DNA from: Megaustenia siamemsis
Taxonomy: Eukaryota > Mollusca > Gastropoda > Stylommatophora > Ariophantidae
Direction of reading: 5' to 3'
Assembly (NCBI GenBank): GCA_032433765.1
Contig: JAVIAB010000092.1
Span: 67,651,666-67,715,665 of the forward strand
DNA: 64,000 bases
Shown one piece after another: positions 23,701 through 34,787 of this stretch (position 1 is its first letter; each line of letters begins with the position of its first letter). The position numbers were made by a program, and so were the translations under genes. The notes under the pieces were generated by a model. That model made no database searches. It was not told the DNA's origin and saw only the letters and a list, made by a program, of their open reading frames with translations.

Positions 23701-24510
23701 CTGAGGACACAAATTTAGAGATGGCAGAGGGAGAAGAAAGAGAATGGAGCTGTTTGCGCAAAAGAAGAGCAGAAGGAAAAGAAGAAGAAGATGACATATT
23801 ATTAGTAATAGAATAAGAAAACGAAATAACACACAGCAGCAGCAGGAAGAGCAACGAAGAAACATAAAACGTTTGAGAAGAGAGTCATTAATAACACTTG
23901 ACAGTAAAAAAGTAAACCTCGAAATTGAACAATTGAATACAGATGATGGAAAAGATGGCGGTGTTCGTTTATAATGACGCGTCTGAGTGGCTTGAGCTGA
24001 TATTATTCTAAAACATCTCGGCGAGAATGAGAAGTTCACAATACAGAAAGGAGATTACTTGACGAACACAACTCTCAGATTCGATAATTGAGATAAAGAA
24101 GTTACCGTCGTTTTGAGATTGTTTGTATGCGACAACAGCTGTCTGTGTAATTATGGTTTACTTAGCACTTTATGCTTGCTATATAAATAGACAGATTCCC
24201 TCCCACATATTAGCTTAACTGTAGTTTTATGAATTACTATAGCAGTCTAACATAACATAAATGAAATAGTCTGATTTTGAACGTATCATGCTTCACCAAG
24301 ATGGTAAAAGACTAAAAGACAACCCAATGGACAAAACACATCTTTGCCTGACAAATGGAATTTATGATAAGTTGATACACTGCAATATGCACATCGCTAT
24401 TTGTGATAACGACAGTTGTAAACTAATCATGAAGGACACTATAATTATAACATACCGACAAGTGGATAATGATAAATAATGAAAATACTCAATACCTTTC
24501 ACTTCTGAAC
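20718..24510. other. Unassigned 3.8-kb stretch
   Basis: The longest stretch without a recognised mobile element. It contains a (GT)n tract at 22058-22087 and a purine-rich segment at 23600-23800 (AGG/GAAG-rich). The purine bias makes long antisense open frames (up to 143 codons at 23608-24039 on the minus strand) full of Leu, Phe and Ser, so I do not call them genes. No RT motif or dispersed repeat was recognised. If a host regulatory or non-coding element exists in this window, this is a reasonable place to look. Confidence 0.5.
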
Positions 24511-24522
24511 ATTTCTACTCTT

Positions 24523-25187
24523 CTATCTATCTATTGACCTTTCGAGCCGTAACCGGCCCATAGGGCGTAGACCAAGATACACCTTCTCCTATATGAATTT
24601 TTTGTTCTAGCAGTTTTCTTTTAAAGATATTTTATCAAATCTCGCCATCTGTCTCTGTTCTGTGCAAGCAGTTCTATCTCATTGAGGGAGCCGATTCCTG
24701 CTGCTCTTGCCTCTCTCATCAATGTTCTTCTCAGTGTCTCCTTGGGTCTTCCTCTTTTTCTTTTACCTGTTGTTTCCCATATGAGGGCTTGCTTTGTATT
24801 CGATTATTATCTCTTCTCATCACATGTCCAACGTATGACCATCGTCTTTTCTTTATTACTGAAGATATTAGTGGTTGATTGGCGATTTCTCTAATTGCCT
24901 CGTTTGTTTTGAATTCGTTCCATTCTATACCAAGTATTTTCCTTAGACATTTATTTTCGAATGCGTTCAACTTTGTTTCTATATCTCTTGTTGTTTTCCA
25001 GCTTTCACACGCATACGTAAGGGTTGATAGTACATTTGATTTGAATAGCCTAAGTTTTGTGTTTGTGCTGATGAGTTTTGATTTCCACAACTTTTCAAGG
25101 CTTCTGATAGACATTGCTGCTTTAGCCATTCTGATTCTACTTTCTTTGCTCGTATCCCCTTCTCGATCAATGTGACTTCCAAGATAG
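24523..25187 (-). mobile_element. LINE-B copy 2 (5'-truncated)
   Basis: Bounded by an exact 12-base target duplication ATTTCTACTCTT (24511-24522 and 25188-25199). The 3' UTR and TAGA tail at the left are near-identical to copy 1. The minus-strand frame is open over most of 24731-25187 (EIYLGSHIDREGD to GHVMRRDNNRI) and then shifts because one base is missing near 24796 relative to copy 1, breaking the RIAKQA segment. It starts further downstream than copy 1. Confidence 0.93.
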
Positions 25188-25310
25188 ATTTCTACTCTTA
25201 GACTGTAAGAAATTAAATTAATAACAGTACTGGTAGGGCGTGCAGTCAAAAGGTGAAGAATTAATACTGCGCATATATCATACCTGCAAGCTTTATCAAT
25301 CGTTTACTGT

Positions 25311-25789
25311 CTGTGGAGGGACGTTAAGTAAAAATGTATCTATACTGTGGATGAACGTTAAGTAAAAATATATCTATACTGTGGAGGGACGTTAAGTAAA
25401 AATATATCTATACTGTGGATGAACGTTAAGTAAAAATATATCTATACTGTGGATGAACGTTAAGTAAAAATATATCTATACTGTGGATGAACGTTAAGTA
25501 AAAATATATATATACTGTGGATGAACGTTAAGTAAAAATATATCTATACTGTGGATGAACGTTAAGTAAAAATATATCTATACTGTGGAGGGACGTTAAG
25601 TAAAAATATATCTATACTGTGGATGAACGTTAAGTAAAAATATATCTATACTGTGGAGGGACGTTAAGTAAAAATATATCTATACTGTGGATGAACGTTA
25701 AGTAAAAATATATCTATACTGTGGATGAACGTTAAGTAAAAATATATCTATACTGTGGAGGGACGTTAAGTAAAAATATATCTATACTG
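25311..25789. repeat. 34-bp minisatellite, 14 units
   Basis: Fourteen consecutive 34-base units with no indels (25311-25786) plus three bases of a fifteenth. Two unit types differ at one block, CTGTGGAGGGACG or CTGTGGATGAACG. Their order is G A G A A A A A G A G A A G. The rest of the unit, TTAAGTAAAAATATATCTAT, is almost invariant. Confidence 0.97.
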
Positions 25790-26730
25790 AAAACGTGTAT
25801 ATGCTTATTATTCATTAACAATGCATAAGTATGTGATAAGGTTAAACACAGATGCTTATAATTAAAAAGAAAATAAACATAAATTAATCACACGTATTTA
25901 TGAGTTTTAACTATCAAACAGCATGGACCAGAGTTAATAAACAAGTATGGACGCTTCAGCCAGTAATAACATGGGGGGACGGGTTTATGCTGCCACAAGA
26001 TGAGTTCAAATTAAACTGTCTAATAATTATGATGTCCAAAAATGGTATTCCTAAATATCACCAGCTGGACTTAATGTTCACAACTTGATATAAAGGAACG
26101 ATGCGGTATTACCGCAGGAAGTGAAAATTGGTTGCATAAATTGGTTTAAGTGGCAGTGACAAAAAGTGAGAGTGCAGAGTTTAGTTTGAACGGCAAACAA
26201 AAATTGAAGTAAAGATTATCTCATAGAAAAAAGTGCAAAATTTCAAGGTAAAAACAGAGCATTACTGAGACAGATCAGCAGCATTAAATATCTTGACACA
26301 ATAAAAACTTCACACTGAAAATGCAGCTCTGAAAGAAAATGTAGAACGGTCAACAAAATAAAAAGCATTTTCTGCAACATGTTTCTGTCAAAGGATGTAA
26401 AAACAAAGCTCTTCAGCATTACACAGATCCAGCTTTGTTGCATGGAAATAAGTCGTTTATAAATAATTACTAAGCAGAGTGATCATTGAAAGTGCTTCAC
26501 TGAAGAACTCTGAGGACGTCATGAAGAACTAAAATTGTAATAACGACGCCGTTCAAGATGGAATTAGTGCACGAGCGAAATTTCGATGTATCGTAGAGGG
26601 AAAATGTAACTTTTAGTAGTAAGTTTTTAACTTCTATCTTTGCAACTTACTTTTTGACCATTAGGTAATGAAAATTGTAAAATATTATGCAAATAAACAA
26701 GACACAAGGAATGAAAGACAAGAAGGCAAA
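25790..26730 (+). other. Mostly unassigned; possible LINE-A-like fragment
   Basis: At about 26330-26460 the plus strand reads KSIFCNMFLSKDVKTKLFS, which resembles KILCNLFLTIETRKRVLK of LINE-A. The match is short and frames change on both sides. The rest shows nothing I can name. Confidence 0.3.
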
Positions 26731-26740
26731 CACAAAAATA

Positions 26741-27502
26741 TTATCTATCTATTGATCTTTCGAGCCGTAGCCGGCCCATGGGGCATAGACCTAGATACTC
26801 TTTCTCTTATCTAAATTTTTATTCTAGCAGTTTTCAATCCGTGTAAATATCTTTTATCAAATCTTGCCATTTGTCACCGTTCGGTGCAAGCAACTCGATC
26901 TCATTGAGGAAGGCTATTCCAGCTGCTCTTACCTCTCCGATCAATGTTCTCAGTGCCTCTCTGGATCTTCCTCTTTTCCTCTTACCTGTTATTTCCCACA
27001 TGAGGGTTTGCTTTGTAATTCGGTTATTATCTCTCCTCATCATATGACCATCATCTTTTCTTGATTAAGATATTAGTGGTTGGTAGGCGATTTCTCTAAT
27101 TTCCTCGTTTGTTTTGAATTTGTTTCACGCTATACCAAGTATTTTCCTTAGACATTTATTTTCGAATGTGTTCAACTTTGTTTCTATGTCTCTTGTTGTT
27201 TTTCAGCTCTCACATGCATACTTGGGTTGATAGTACGTTTGATTTGAATAGTCTAAGTTTTGTGTTTGTGCTGATCAGTTTTGATTTCCACGACGTTTCA
27301 GGGCTCCTGTAAGACATGGCAGCTTTGGCTATTCTAATTCTAATTCCTTTACTTGTAACCCATTCCCGATCAATGTGACTTCCAAGATAGATAAAGTGGT
27401 CGATCTCTTCCACTGAGTTATTTTCCATGTATATTCTGTCATCTGTTTAAATTAAGTTTTTCATGACTTTAGTCTTTTCATGACTGATCTCAAGCCCAAA
27501 TA
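26741..27502 (-). mobile_element. LINE-B copy 3
   Basis: Same 3' UTR and tail as copies 1 and 2, more diverged (GGGCATAGACCTAGATA in place of GGGCGTAGACCAAGATA). The minus-strand ORF is broken into pieces: IDHFIYLGSHIDREWVTSKG upstream and MMRRDNNRITKQTLMWEITG downstream. The flanks share ACAAAAATA (26732-26740 and 27503-27511), a 9-base target duplication. It inserted exactly at the left edge of the foldback described next. Confidence 0.88.
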
Positions 27503-27924
27503 ACAAAAATACTAGACATCTTAATAATCAATCTATGGGCACATCATCAGTACTCAGTCTCTTTATCATTATCTTACCACCGTTATCATCATTACCGTAA
27601 ACATCATCAAATGTCATACCCACGTCGTGACGATCATGTTTTTATCCTCATAACCATATTATCCTCTGTAATCTTATAATTTTGTTGCTGTTGATTTCTT
27701 TGCATGCTGAATTATTAAGGGGGACAAAAATACTAGACACCTTAATAATCCAGCGTGAAAAGAAGTCAACAACAACAAAAATGTATAAGATTACAGAGGA
27801 TATGATTATGAGGATAAACATGATCGTCACGACGTGGGTATGACATTTGATGATGCTTACGATGATGATGATAACCATGGTAAGATGATGATAAAGAGGT
27901 TGAGTACCGATGATGTGCCCATAG
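27503..27924. repeat. Foldback (long inverted repeat), arms about 187 bp
   Basis: Left arm 27533-27720 and right arm 27740-27924 are reverse complements along their whole length, roughly 85-90% identical by eye. A perfect block of about 39 bases spans 27602-27640 and its partner. The loop is about 19 bases (27721-27739). A 27-base direct repeat (ACAAAAATACTAGACA followed by CTTAATAATC) occurs at the outer left edge (27503-27529) and again across the loop and inner right arm (27724-27750). No transposase and no known TIR were recognised. Confidence 0.9.
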
Positions 27925-28800
27925 TCCACTGAAAACATGCTAACACCCAACGACAGAGATAACACAGCTACAAACAGGACAAAGATGTGTAAAGCTGGGG
28001 ACCGCTAATCTCTCTACATTAGGATTCTATCATGTCAAAAAGAAATCTAAACACACGAAAGGTGAAGAAAATAACAAACCTTTCACTTTTCACGTGCCTT
28101 TCTTTTGTGTAACAGCCATATACCCGCCCTGTGAATCAGTTGCGTAGAACTACGAAGTTCGTTATTTAATCACTTCCATATTTTTTAAATAAATACTTTT
28201 CTACAATTCAAATAAAAACCGAAGAGTAAGAACAAACATTCTGAGAAGTTAAAAAAAAACAATTCAAGTCGCTGGAGCTGCTAGCTATTTCCTCTATGGT
28301 AGAAGGCGGCACGTGGAGCAAAAATCATGACTGGCGATTTGACGATTCACTTATATGTTTTGTATGTTATGTTTTGTTATTAAGCCCTCTCTGTTAATTG
28401 TTATTCTTTAAAGTTGCATTTGGTCTTCCTTAACTTTCTTTTGCCATCCAGTCTCCAATGTACTTGCAGCGTCTTCTGTGTATATTTGAACAGAATATTT
28501 GTCACAGCTAATAATTGAGGTCGAGTGTGAATCACATTAATTTAAAGTAAGAATTTCTGCCTCAGAAACATTGGATATTTTACAATGGTGGCTTGTTAAG
28601 CCTTCTATATACCACCCATAGCAATTATGAAGCAAGCTGAAGTTATGCTCGCAATAAAAAAATACGTCTATACAACGTTCCCCCCCCCCCCCACCAACCA
28701 CACTTTTTTAAAGGTTGTTAGGGTTGTGAGAAATGTGAGACGTAAGAAAACGAATTTTGAGAGAAAAAACATAACTGTATCTGACAGTTAAATTAATAGG
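27925..28800. other. Unassigned sequence
   Basis: A run of 13 C at 28680-28692 is the only structure. No ORF with a recognisable domain. Confidence 0.55.
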
Positions 28801-28820
28801 GAAATATAACCAGATATAAT

Positions 28821-29315
28821 GTTTTGGATACAGACCTTCATCAGAAACAGGACAACAAATAACAAATAAACATGGTTTGCTTCATGTTCAACACGAAGAA
28901 TAACGGACAAATGGTCCGGAAGTGGCAGAAGTTGTGAGGACCTAAGATTCTATTGGTCGCCTGACAAGCGTCTGTCAAGACGCCAAAGAAATGAATGAGA
29001 TAAAAATAAACATACATATATAAGAAAGGGGGACCTGTGATAGAGCAAGCCTGCTATGGTAGAAAATAGTCAAGGGAATTAAACACTGTCAGGTGGAGAG
29101 TGCCAAGAAAGGCTATGAGTTAGTTAGTTCTCCAGGGCATACCGGCAGGGCATATCGAGGGAGCAGGAAACAATACCAGTTATTTGGATGGCGTCGGTGG
29201 CCCGGAGAGTTGAAGTGGGTGGAGACCAGAGTACCAGAGTGACGGAAAACGGAATACAGGTGTTCTCGAAACAGATCGTCTAATTATCTGCCTGATGAAA
29301 GCCCGTGTCTGAAAC
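28821..29315. repeat. Segment bounded by inverted CTGATGA...(G/A)AAAC motifs
   Basis: On the minus strand 28844-28821 reads CTGATGAAGGTCTG then TATCCAAAAC. On the plus strand 29292-29315 reads CTGATGAAAGCCCG then TGTCTGAAAC. The two are inverted relative to each other and about 450 bases apart. CTGATGA plus GAAAC is the sequence core of hammerhead ribozymes, which occur in Penelope-like elements and retrozymes. The intervening sequence shows no RT frame. Confidence 0.3.
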
Positions 29316-29409
29316 GTAAATATTTTCCCCCTTTTAGTTTAGCTGCCCAACACAATTGTATGTTTATTTTTTTCAGTTTTTTTCAGTTTCACTTGCGGTA
29401 CCTCTTTAA

Positions 29410-29512
29410 TAAGAAGAAGGAGTAGAAGAAGAAGAAGAAGAAGAAGAAGAAGAAAGTTAAGAAGAAGAAGAAGAAGAAGAAAGTTAAGAAGAAAAGAAAA
29501 AAGAAGAAGAAT
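29410..29512 (+). repeat. (AAG)n microsatellite
   Basis: About 100 bases of GAA/AAG units, with two interruptions by AAAGTTAAG. The antisense frames over it are Leu/Phe runs and not genes. Confidence 0.95.
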
Positions 29513-30519
29513 GGGAAGAAGGAGGAGAAAAGGTAGAAGTAAAACTGAAGCCAGTTTAACAACTTTAACATCCAAGCTGGCATGGGGCATCAAAGTTCAG
29601 GATTATATTGACCTAAAAAATATAGATGCCAAGGATAAAGGACAATGGAAAACAGAATCCAGAGACTTAAACACCAGTCTTCAAGCTCATTATGAAAATA
29701 GACGTAAAAACAGCACAGAATTTGTGTCACAATTAAATTTCCCCCCCCCCTCCACCCGCCAATTTTACATTTCCACTCGTTTTAAACATTGACACCAAAC
29801 TTCAGCTACTGCTAAAGAAATTTGAACTGACTTTAATCAATTATTGACATGCACAGAATCAATGCTGTTGGCTTGAATTAGCAGCAAGAAATCAATAACA
29901 CATCAAAGTTTATTTAATGAATTGTCCAGCGAAATGAACAAAAATCTTGCAACAATTGCAAGTGGAATGTATTAGCGAGATCATGGGGGCTTCAGACTTG
30001 ATTTCTGTCCACTGCGCTAGGAGATTTACACGATTGTCTCCATCTTAAAACTCCCATGTACCGATCATAAAGAACCTGAGCACTTCACATTTGTAATTCA
30101 AAACATATTCATAAATAATGGTTACTCAATCAGGACGAATTAATAGCAAATCCGCTTGCTGAAAATACATTTTAAAAAATATTAATATAATTAATAAGAA
30201 AAATCATTAACATATTTAAAATCTAGCAACGATCGTCTTACAATATTACTTTGATTTTTCAAGTATTATACATTGTTTTTGTCTGTGTGAAAGTCGACGA
30301 GTCTTCTTGATAGTTTCAAAACATCAAAGAGGCATTTAACATAACAAGAGAAGTGGGACATCTGGCTAGAAACAGATTCTTTCAGACGAGATGTGGCGAA
30401 TGCAACGTCCAGCAAAGGACAAGCAACTTGATGATGATGCATTTAGCAAAACGTCAAGATTATACTGTATAAATTAGTATTTTTTAAATTTTATATAATA
30501 TACAATTATTTCCTAATTT
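29513..30519. other. Unassigned AT-rich sequence
   Basis: A 93-codon frame at 29511-29792 begins within the (AAG)n tract and has no recognisable domain. Nothing else seen. Confidence 0.55.
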
Positions 30520-30531
30520 TATTTTTCTAAT

Positions 30532-30787
30532 AGTAAAGTAAAGTAACCCCGTCACGCCAAGTGGCGTATAGAGAGTATGGTGTTAGTGACCATAAATTTT
30601 ACAGACCTTCGACATATGATTTTTGGGGTAATGTGGTCGGTGTTACGCCCGTGCCGCTTTACTTTGCCAGAAAAAAAATCCGGTACCCATTAAAGGCTGG
30701 GTGAACCGGAAGCCGTCGGTTGGGATCGAACCCTACCTCTTGCCCTTTATAGTTCAGTTCACTAACCACTGAGCTGTCGCGGCTCCC
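30532..30787 (-). mobile_element. SINE-1 copy d
   Basis: Full length, with an exact 12-base target duplication TATTTTTCTAAT (30520-30531 and 30788-30799). On the minus strand the A box (ACAGCTCAGTGG) and B box (GGTTCGATCCC) are present, the T-run follows ACCGGA, and the 3' end is GGGGTTACTTTACTTTACT, showing an (ACTTT) repeat tail. Confidence 0.96.
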
Positions 30788-30799
30788 TATTTTTCTAAT

Positions 30800-31924
30800 G
30801 CTTGGATACTTATTCTTTTCCCGCTTTCTGGTACTTTTTGTTACTTAAAAAAAACCTCGTCTCAACGTTTCTCCTATTTTCACTTATAGCTAACGATCAA
30901 CTTTTTGGCTATAAATTTGATTAAAATCAACAATAAAAGCACTTTATTTCAAGGAAACAAAAACGTTATACTGCATCGAAACAGGAAACACTTGTATGCT
31001 AAAATGGAGTACAAAAGACTTATGTACTTACTTATAAGGTTGCACAATTTGTTAGACTATGTTTTGTGCCTTTGAAAGTAAAAATCATTACCATGCTGAG
31101 ATTCTAATCCGCGTATTCGTTATACTAAGACAATAGTTTAATCAATAGCACCTACCCCTAAGAAAGCCCGTCAAAACAGGATTGTAAAAGAGAACATTGC
31201 AGTTGTGAACAATCCTTGTCATTATTAAATGTATTTTTATCTCTCTTTCTATGATGCATGTTCGCTGTGTCAACAATGTTCGTTTCGTCTAAATTAAAAA
31301 GTATCCAACGGGTATATTTAGATCCGTGGTTGATGTCGCCCTTTTTATTTTACAAAAGTAACTCTGATTGAAGTTCCCATCTCACTGAGATACTAATGAA
31401 GGTATTTAAAGCGTATTAAAGGAAACTTTATACAATCAGACATACCCGTAATTTGATGCTTTCTTCAATTTCTTTATGTAAAAACCCCCTCATGAAGAGT
31501 TCAAACTAAAGCTCAACATCGCGTCTATTCGGTATTTCTACTCTATTACACTGTCAGATTCTTGTCCTGATTCAAGTTCTTTCTAAAACAAACGTCATAA
31601 TATCCATCCTAGCACTTTAGTGTGTCTTTCTCCTACCGAGTTCATTTTCGGCCACTCGTAAGTTCTCTTTCTTACAGCACAGTTTCCGAATTAACCGCTA
31701 TCCTTCGTTACTTCCGCAATTTCCTTATTCGGTGAATTCAGTGGCTTGTAATTCTACGTGTATCAAAAGGACTAGAAAAGACTGATTATAGAGATAACAA
31801 CCCGAACAACTATGCAAATAATAATGCGGGTGATAATAATAAAAATTCATGTGGTATCTGGTGAATATATAGAATATATTCTTTCAGCCATTACAGAAGA
31901 AAAAAAAATAGAATAATCAGGGAC
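30800..31924. other. Unassigned AT-rich sequence
   Basis: No ORF above 60 codons and no repeat shared with other parts of the window. Confidence 0.55.
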
Positions 31925-32012
31925 ATTGATCACAGAATCAGCAAAACAGAAGTAATGAATGTACAAAACATAAAAGTATAACAACAAAATCACAGATGTA
32001 CATGGAAAAGGT

Positions 32013-32270
32013 GGGAGCCGTAATAGCTCAGTGCTTAGTGAGCTGGACTACAAAGGACAAGAGGTAGGGTTCGATCCTGATCGACGGCTTCCGGGTTCAC
32101 CAAACCTTAGATGGGTACCGGATTTTTTTCTGGGAATGTAAAGCGACACGGGCGTAATACCGACCACATTACCCAAAAAATCTTGTGCCGAAGGTCTGTA
32201 AAAATTATGATCTCTAACACCATATTCCCTATACGCCACTTGAAGTGATGTGGGCTATTTACTTTTACTT
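32013..32270 (+). mobile_element. SINE-1 copy e, nested in LINE-F
   Basis: Complete copy with A box TAGCTCAGTGC and B box GGTTCGATCCT. The tail is ATTTACTTTTACTT. The flanks TACATGGAAAAG (31999-32010) and TACATGGAGAAA (32271-32282) form a slightly mutated target duplication. It interrupts the LINE-F frame between TEVMNVQN and the downstream pieces. Confidence 0.93.
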
Positions 32271-32953
32271 TACATGGAGAAAGTACGGAATCAAGTGAAG
32301 AACCCGAAATTAAAATAAGTAGCAATAACAGCGGACAGAGCAGAGGACGAAGAGATGACAAGCATGATCACTGAATGCCTAGGCAGCATGTCAAGAAGAT
32401 ACTCATGAATCTGTCATTATCAAAATAAATCTATAAAATATTAATGGATGATGAAAGGCAACTCTTTATACAGAGCTTTACAACAGGAGACAGTCTGAAC
32501 ATCAGAGAAAGGGGTGATGAAAAGTATACTGACCCAGTTCTACTATTTGCATCTGAAACATAGAGAATTAATGAACGAGTGACAAAGAAACTGAAAGTAA
32601 CGGAGATATGACTTTGCAGAAACATACTCAAATTTTTATGGACATTAGGACAACAATATTTATATTGTCCTTAAGAAGTGTCACACAGCCTCATGAACGC
32701 CATTAGGAAAGGACATTTTAAATTACTGTGGACACGCGATGAGAAGAGATAAATTAGAACGCTTAGTTTTTCACAGAGACAATAGAGGCAATGTGAAAAA
32801 AAAAAGAGAAAGATCAAGAGAAAGATCAAGAGAAGGATGTCACACAGATTTACCTAGATGGTGAAAAAAAATAAAAACACGACAGGACTAAACAGACAAA
32901 TATCGGACACCGAAAAATGGAGAAGCATAATTGCCGATGACATAAAGCTCGTG

Positions 32954-33402
32954 ACGATCATCATTTTCAGGAGGACGTGATCTTCCGGTCAATGTGATGG
33001 ATAGGCGGCAGGAACCATTGAAGGCTATGTCTGCAAAGTGTTCCTTGTTGCAGTTTCCTCATGTTCCAAGTCCGGCTTGTTGCAGGAGCTACTGAGTTAA
33101 GTACTCTGTGCACACCGTGAGCTGTGTGTCTCATCCATTTTGATCATGTTTCGATACTCCAATTGTGTACGATGAATGATGATATCGTATGACAGGGAAT
33201 AGTTGGCTGTGTTCACTTTCTGTGCGGTTTCGCCTTATGTCTTTTGGCGTGTGCTGAGACTGCTATGATGGGGACTACAGTTGCCTTTCTTTGTTTGGAA
33301 GATGAGTTATAATTCGGATGATTCCACTGGCACGGGCGGTTGAGCAATTATGGATTTTAATTCGCTTGCAGTGATACCGAGGCCTTCCATAACCAATAAC
33401 CA
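32954..33402 (+). mobile_element. D430 copy B, nested in LINE-F 3' end
   Basis: Bounded by an exact 12-base target duplication ATAAAGCTCGTG (32942-32953 and 33403-33414), so the inserted unit is 449 bases. It begins ACGATCATCATTTTCAGGAGG and ends CCTTCCATAACCAATAACCA, where ATAACCA is repeated like a short tail. The left end is 20 bases longer than copy A and matches copy D (GACGATCAACATTTTCAGG). Confidence 0.92.
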
Positions 33403-33470
33403 ATAAAGCTCGTGGCTAATAAATTGATGTTGGTTGATTGATTAAGTGAATAATTGATTGATCGACTGTT

Positions 33471-34554
33471 TTATTGATTTACTTATCTGCTGCCTCTTAA
33501 AAGTGTTTAATCAGTCAATTTTCCTAACGGTATTCCACACCCTTACTTTAAAAACTCTAAACGGGTACTCATATAGTAAGTAGTTTGCGGTTGTTCCTTC
33601 ACCTGGCGTTGGTGGTGATAATAAGATTTGACGTGTAATGTACAACTCGAATGGCGATACGTAAGCTACAACAAAACTTGAGAAAGACGTGAAACACGAT
33701 ATTGTTTATTCTGTATATCTTCTTTGCTTACATCAACATTCCACTTTCTAGAATACCGTGTACACTAATAGTCGTATCTACTAGGATGACCAAACATAGC
33801 GCCCAATATTGGATGTCCTCCCTCCTCCCTATACGCAAATGTTCGTACCAAATGTACACTTCTGGACACACTATTTTACAAGACTCCTTTCTCTTAACTA
33901 CAGTAACATCATCTATGTTGACAATACAAACATTTTTGTGCTTGAACTACCTATAGTCATAGTCATTGACACATTTTTCAACACGCCAAACCATAATTCT
34001 TGTCTCCTATTAATACAGAATATCATTAACTAGTTTGGCATGGGCTGGACTATACACATTTCTTTAAAAAGTCAGAATAAATCTCGGTTCACGTTTCTCC
34101 GCCTTTCTTCATAAAACTCATAAAACCCTAATCTATCATTCCTTGTTTAAATACAACATCACGGTGGAAACTTACGTTTATTTAAACTTGTATCCTTAAA
34201 GAGACTCTACCTCCTGGTCCTTTCTGAATAGAAGCATTTCAAACGTTTCCATCGCCCACTTCCATGAATCAATTTTAACATGTTCAAATAGTGAAAAACA
34301 ACATAATGCAGGAAAATAATAATACTAATAATTAGCTACAATAGATACAATATGTACACAATTATAAATGTATTAATTAATACCAAAACAAATTGGAATG
34401 AGTCAATAGTTTGAATGTCACTGCTAACAAATGACTAAAGGCTACGATCGAGATTGAAAGAAGAATGAATACTCTAAGAAAAAAGAAAAAAAAATATATA
34501 TATATTTATATATATCTGTACAACATAAGACATGGAGCAGATATAACGACACGA
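33471..34554. other. Unassigned sequence
   Basis: Two overlapping short ORFs at 33702-34033 lack any recognisable domain. No repeats noted. Confidence 0.55.
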
Positions 34555-34787
34555 CTTAGATATTCAAGAGATGTATTTTTCCAAAGCAACATATGGCTGT
34601 GAAACGAACACTGTCGAGAGATCTACTAAAGAAATACATCAATGCCTTAGAATGTAAATGCTACAGAAGAATACGCAGAACACATTGGAAACTGAAAAGA
34701 ACACACATGCTCATATTACAACAACTTAACATATCAGATAATATGTTGCTTATGAAGATATAAACAAGAAAAATATAATAATGTAAA
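34555..34787 (+). mobile_element. LINE thumb-domain relic beside the pentanucleotide array
   Basis: The plus strand keeps ATYGCET, then NALECKCYRRIRRTHWK and MLILQQLNISDNM in shifting frames. The pattern matches the YGCESW...MWFYRRILRIPW order of LINE-A-type proteins but is not close enough to assign a family. Confidence 0.5.

Larger units (their letters stand above)
31925..33470 (+). mobile_element. LINE-F relic with two nested insertions
   Basis: Pieces of an RT C-terminal half survive on the plus strand: ISKTEVMNVQN (palm D-like) left of the SINE; a TTGDSLNIRERGDEK stretch; LLFASET; ERVTKKLKVTEI; GHAMRR-like sequence near 32730; and TTGLNRQISDTEKWRSIIAD (32880-32940). The frame is broken many times. 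The element's own 3' end resumes after the D430 insertion, with a TTGATTGATTAAG tail near 33430-33470. SINE-1 copy e and D430 copy B lie inside it. Confidence 0.75.

Noticed and set aside
23608..24039. 143-codon minus-strand ORF
   Set aside because: Lies opposite a purine-rich stretch; composition is Leu/Ser/Phe-rich low complexity with no domain.
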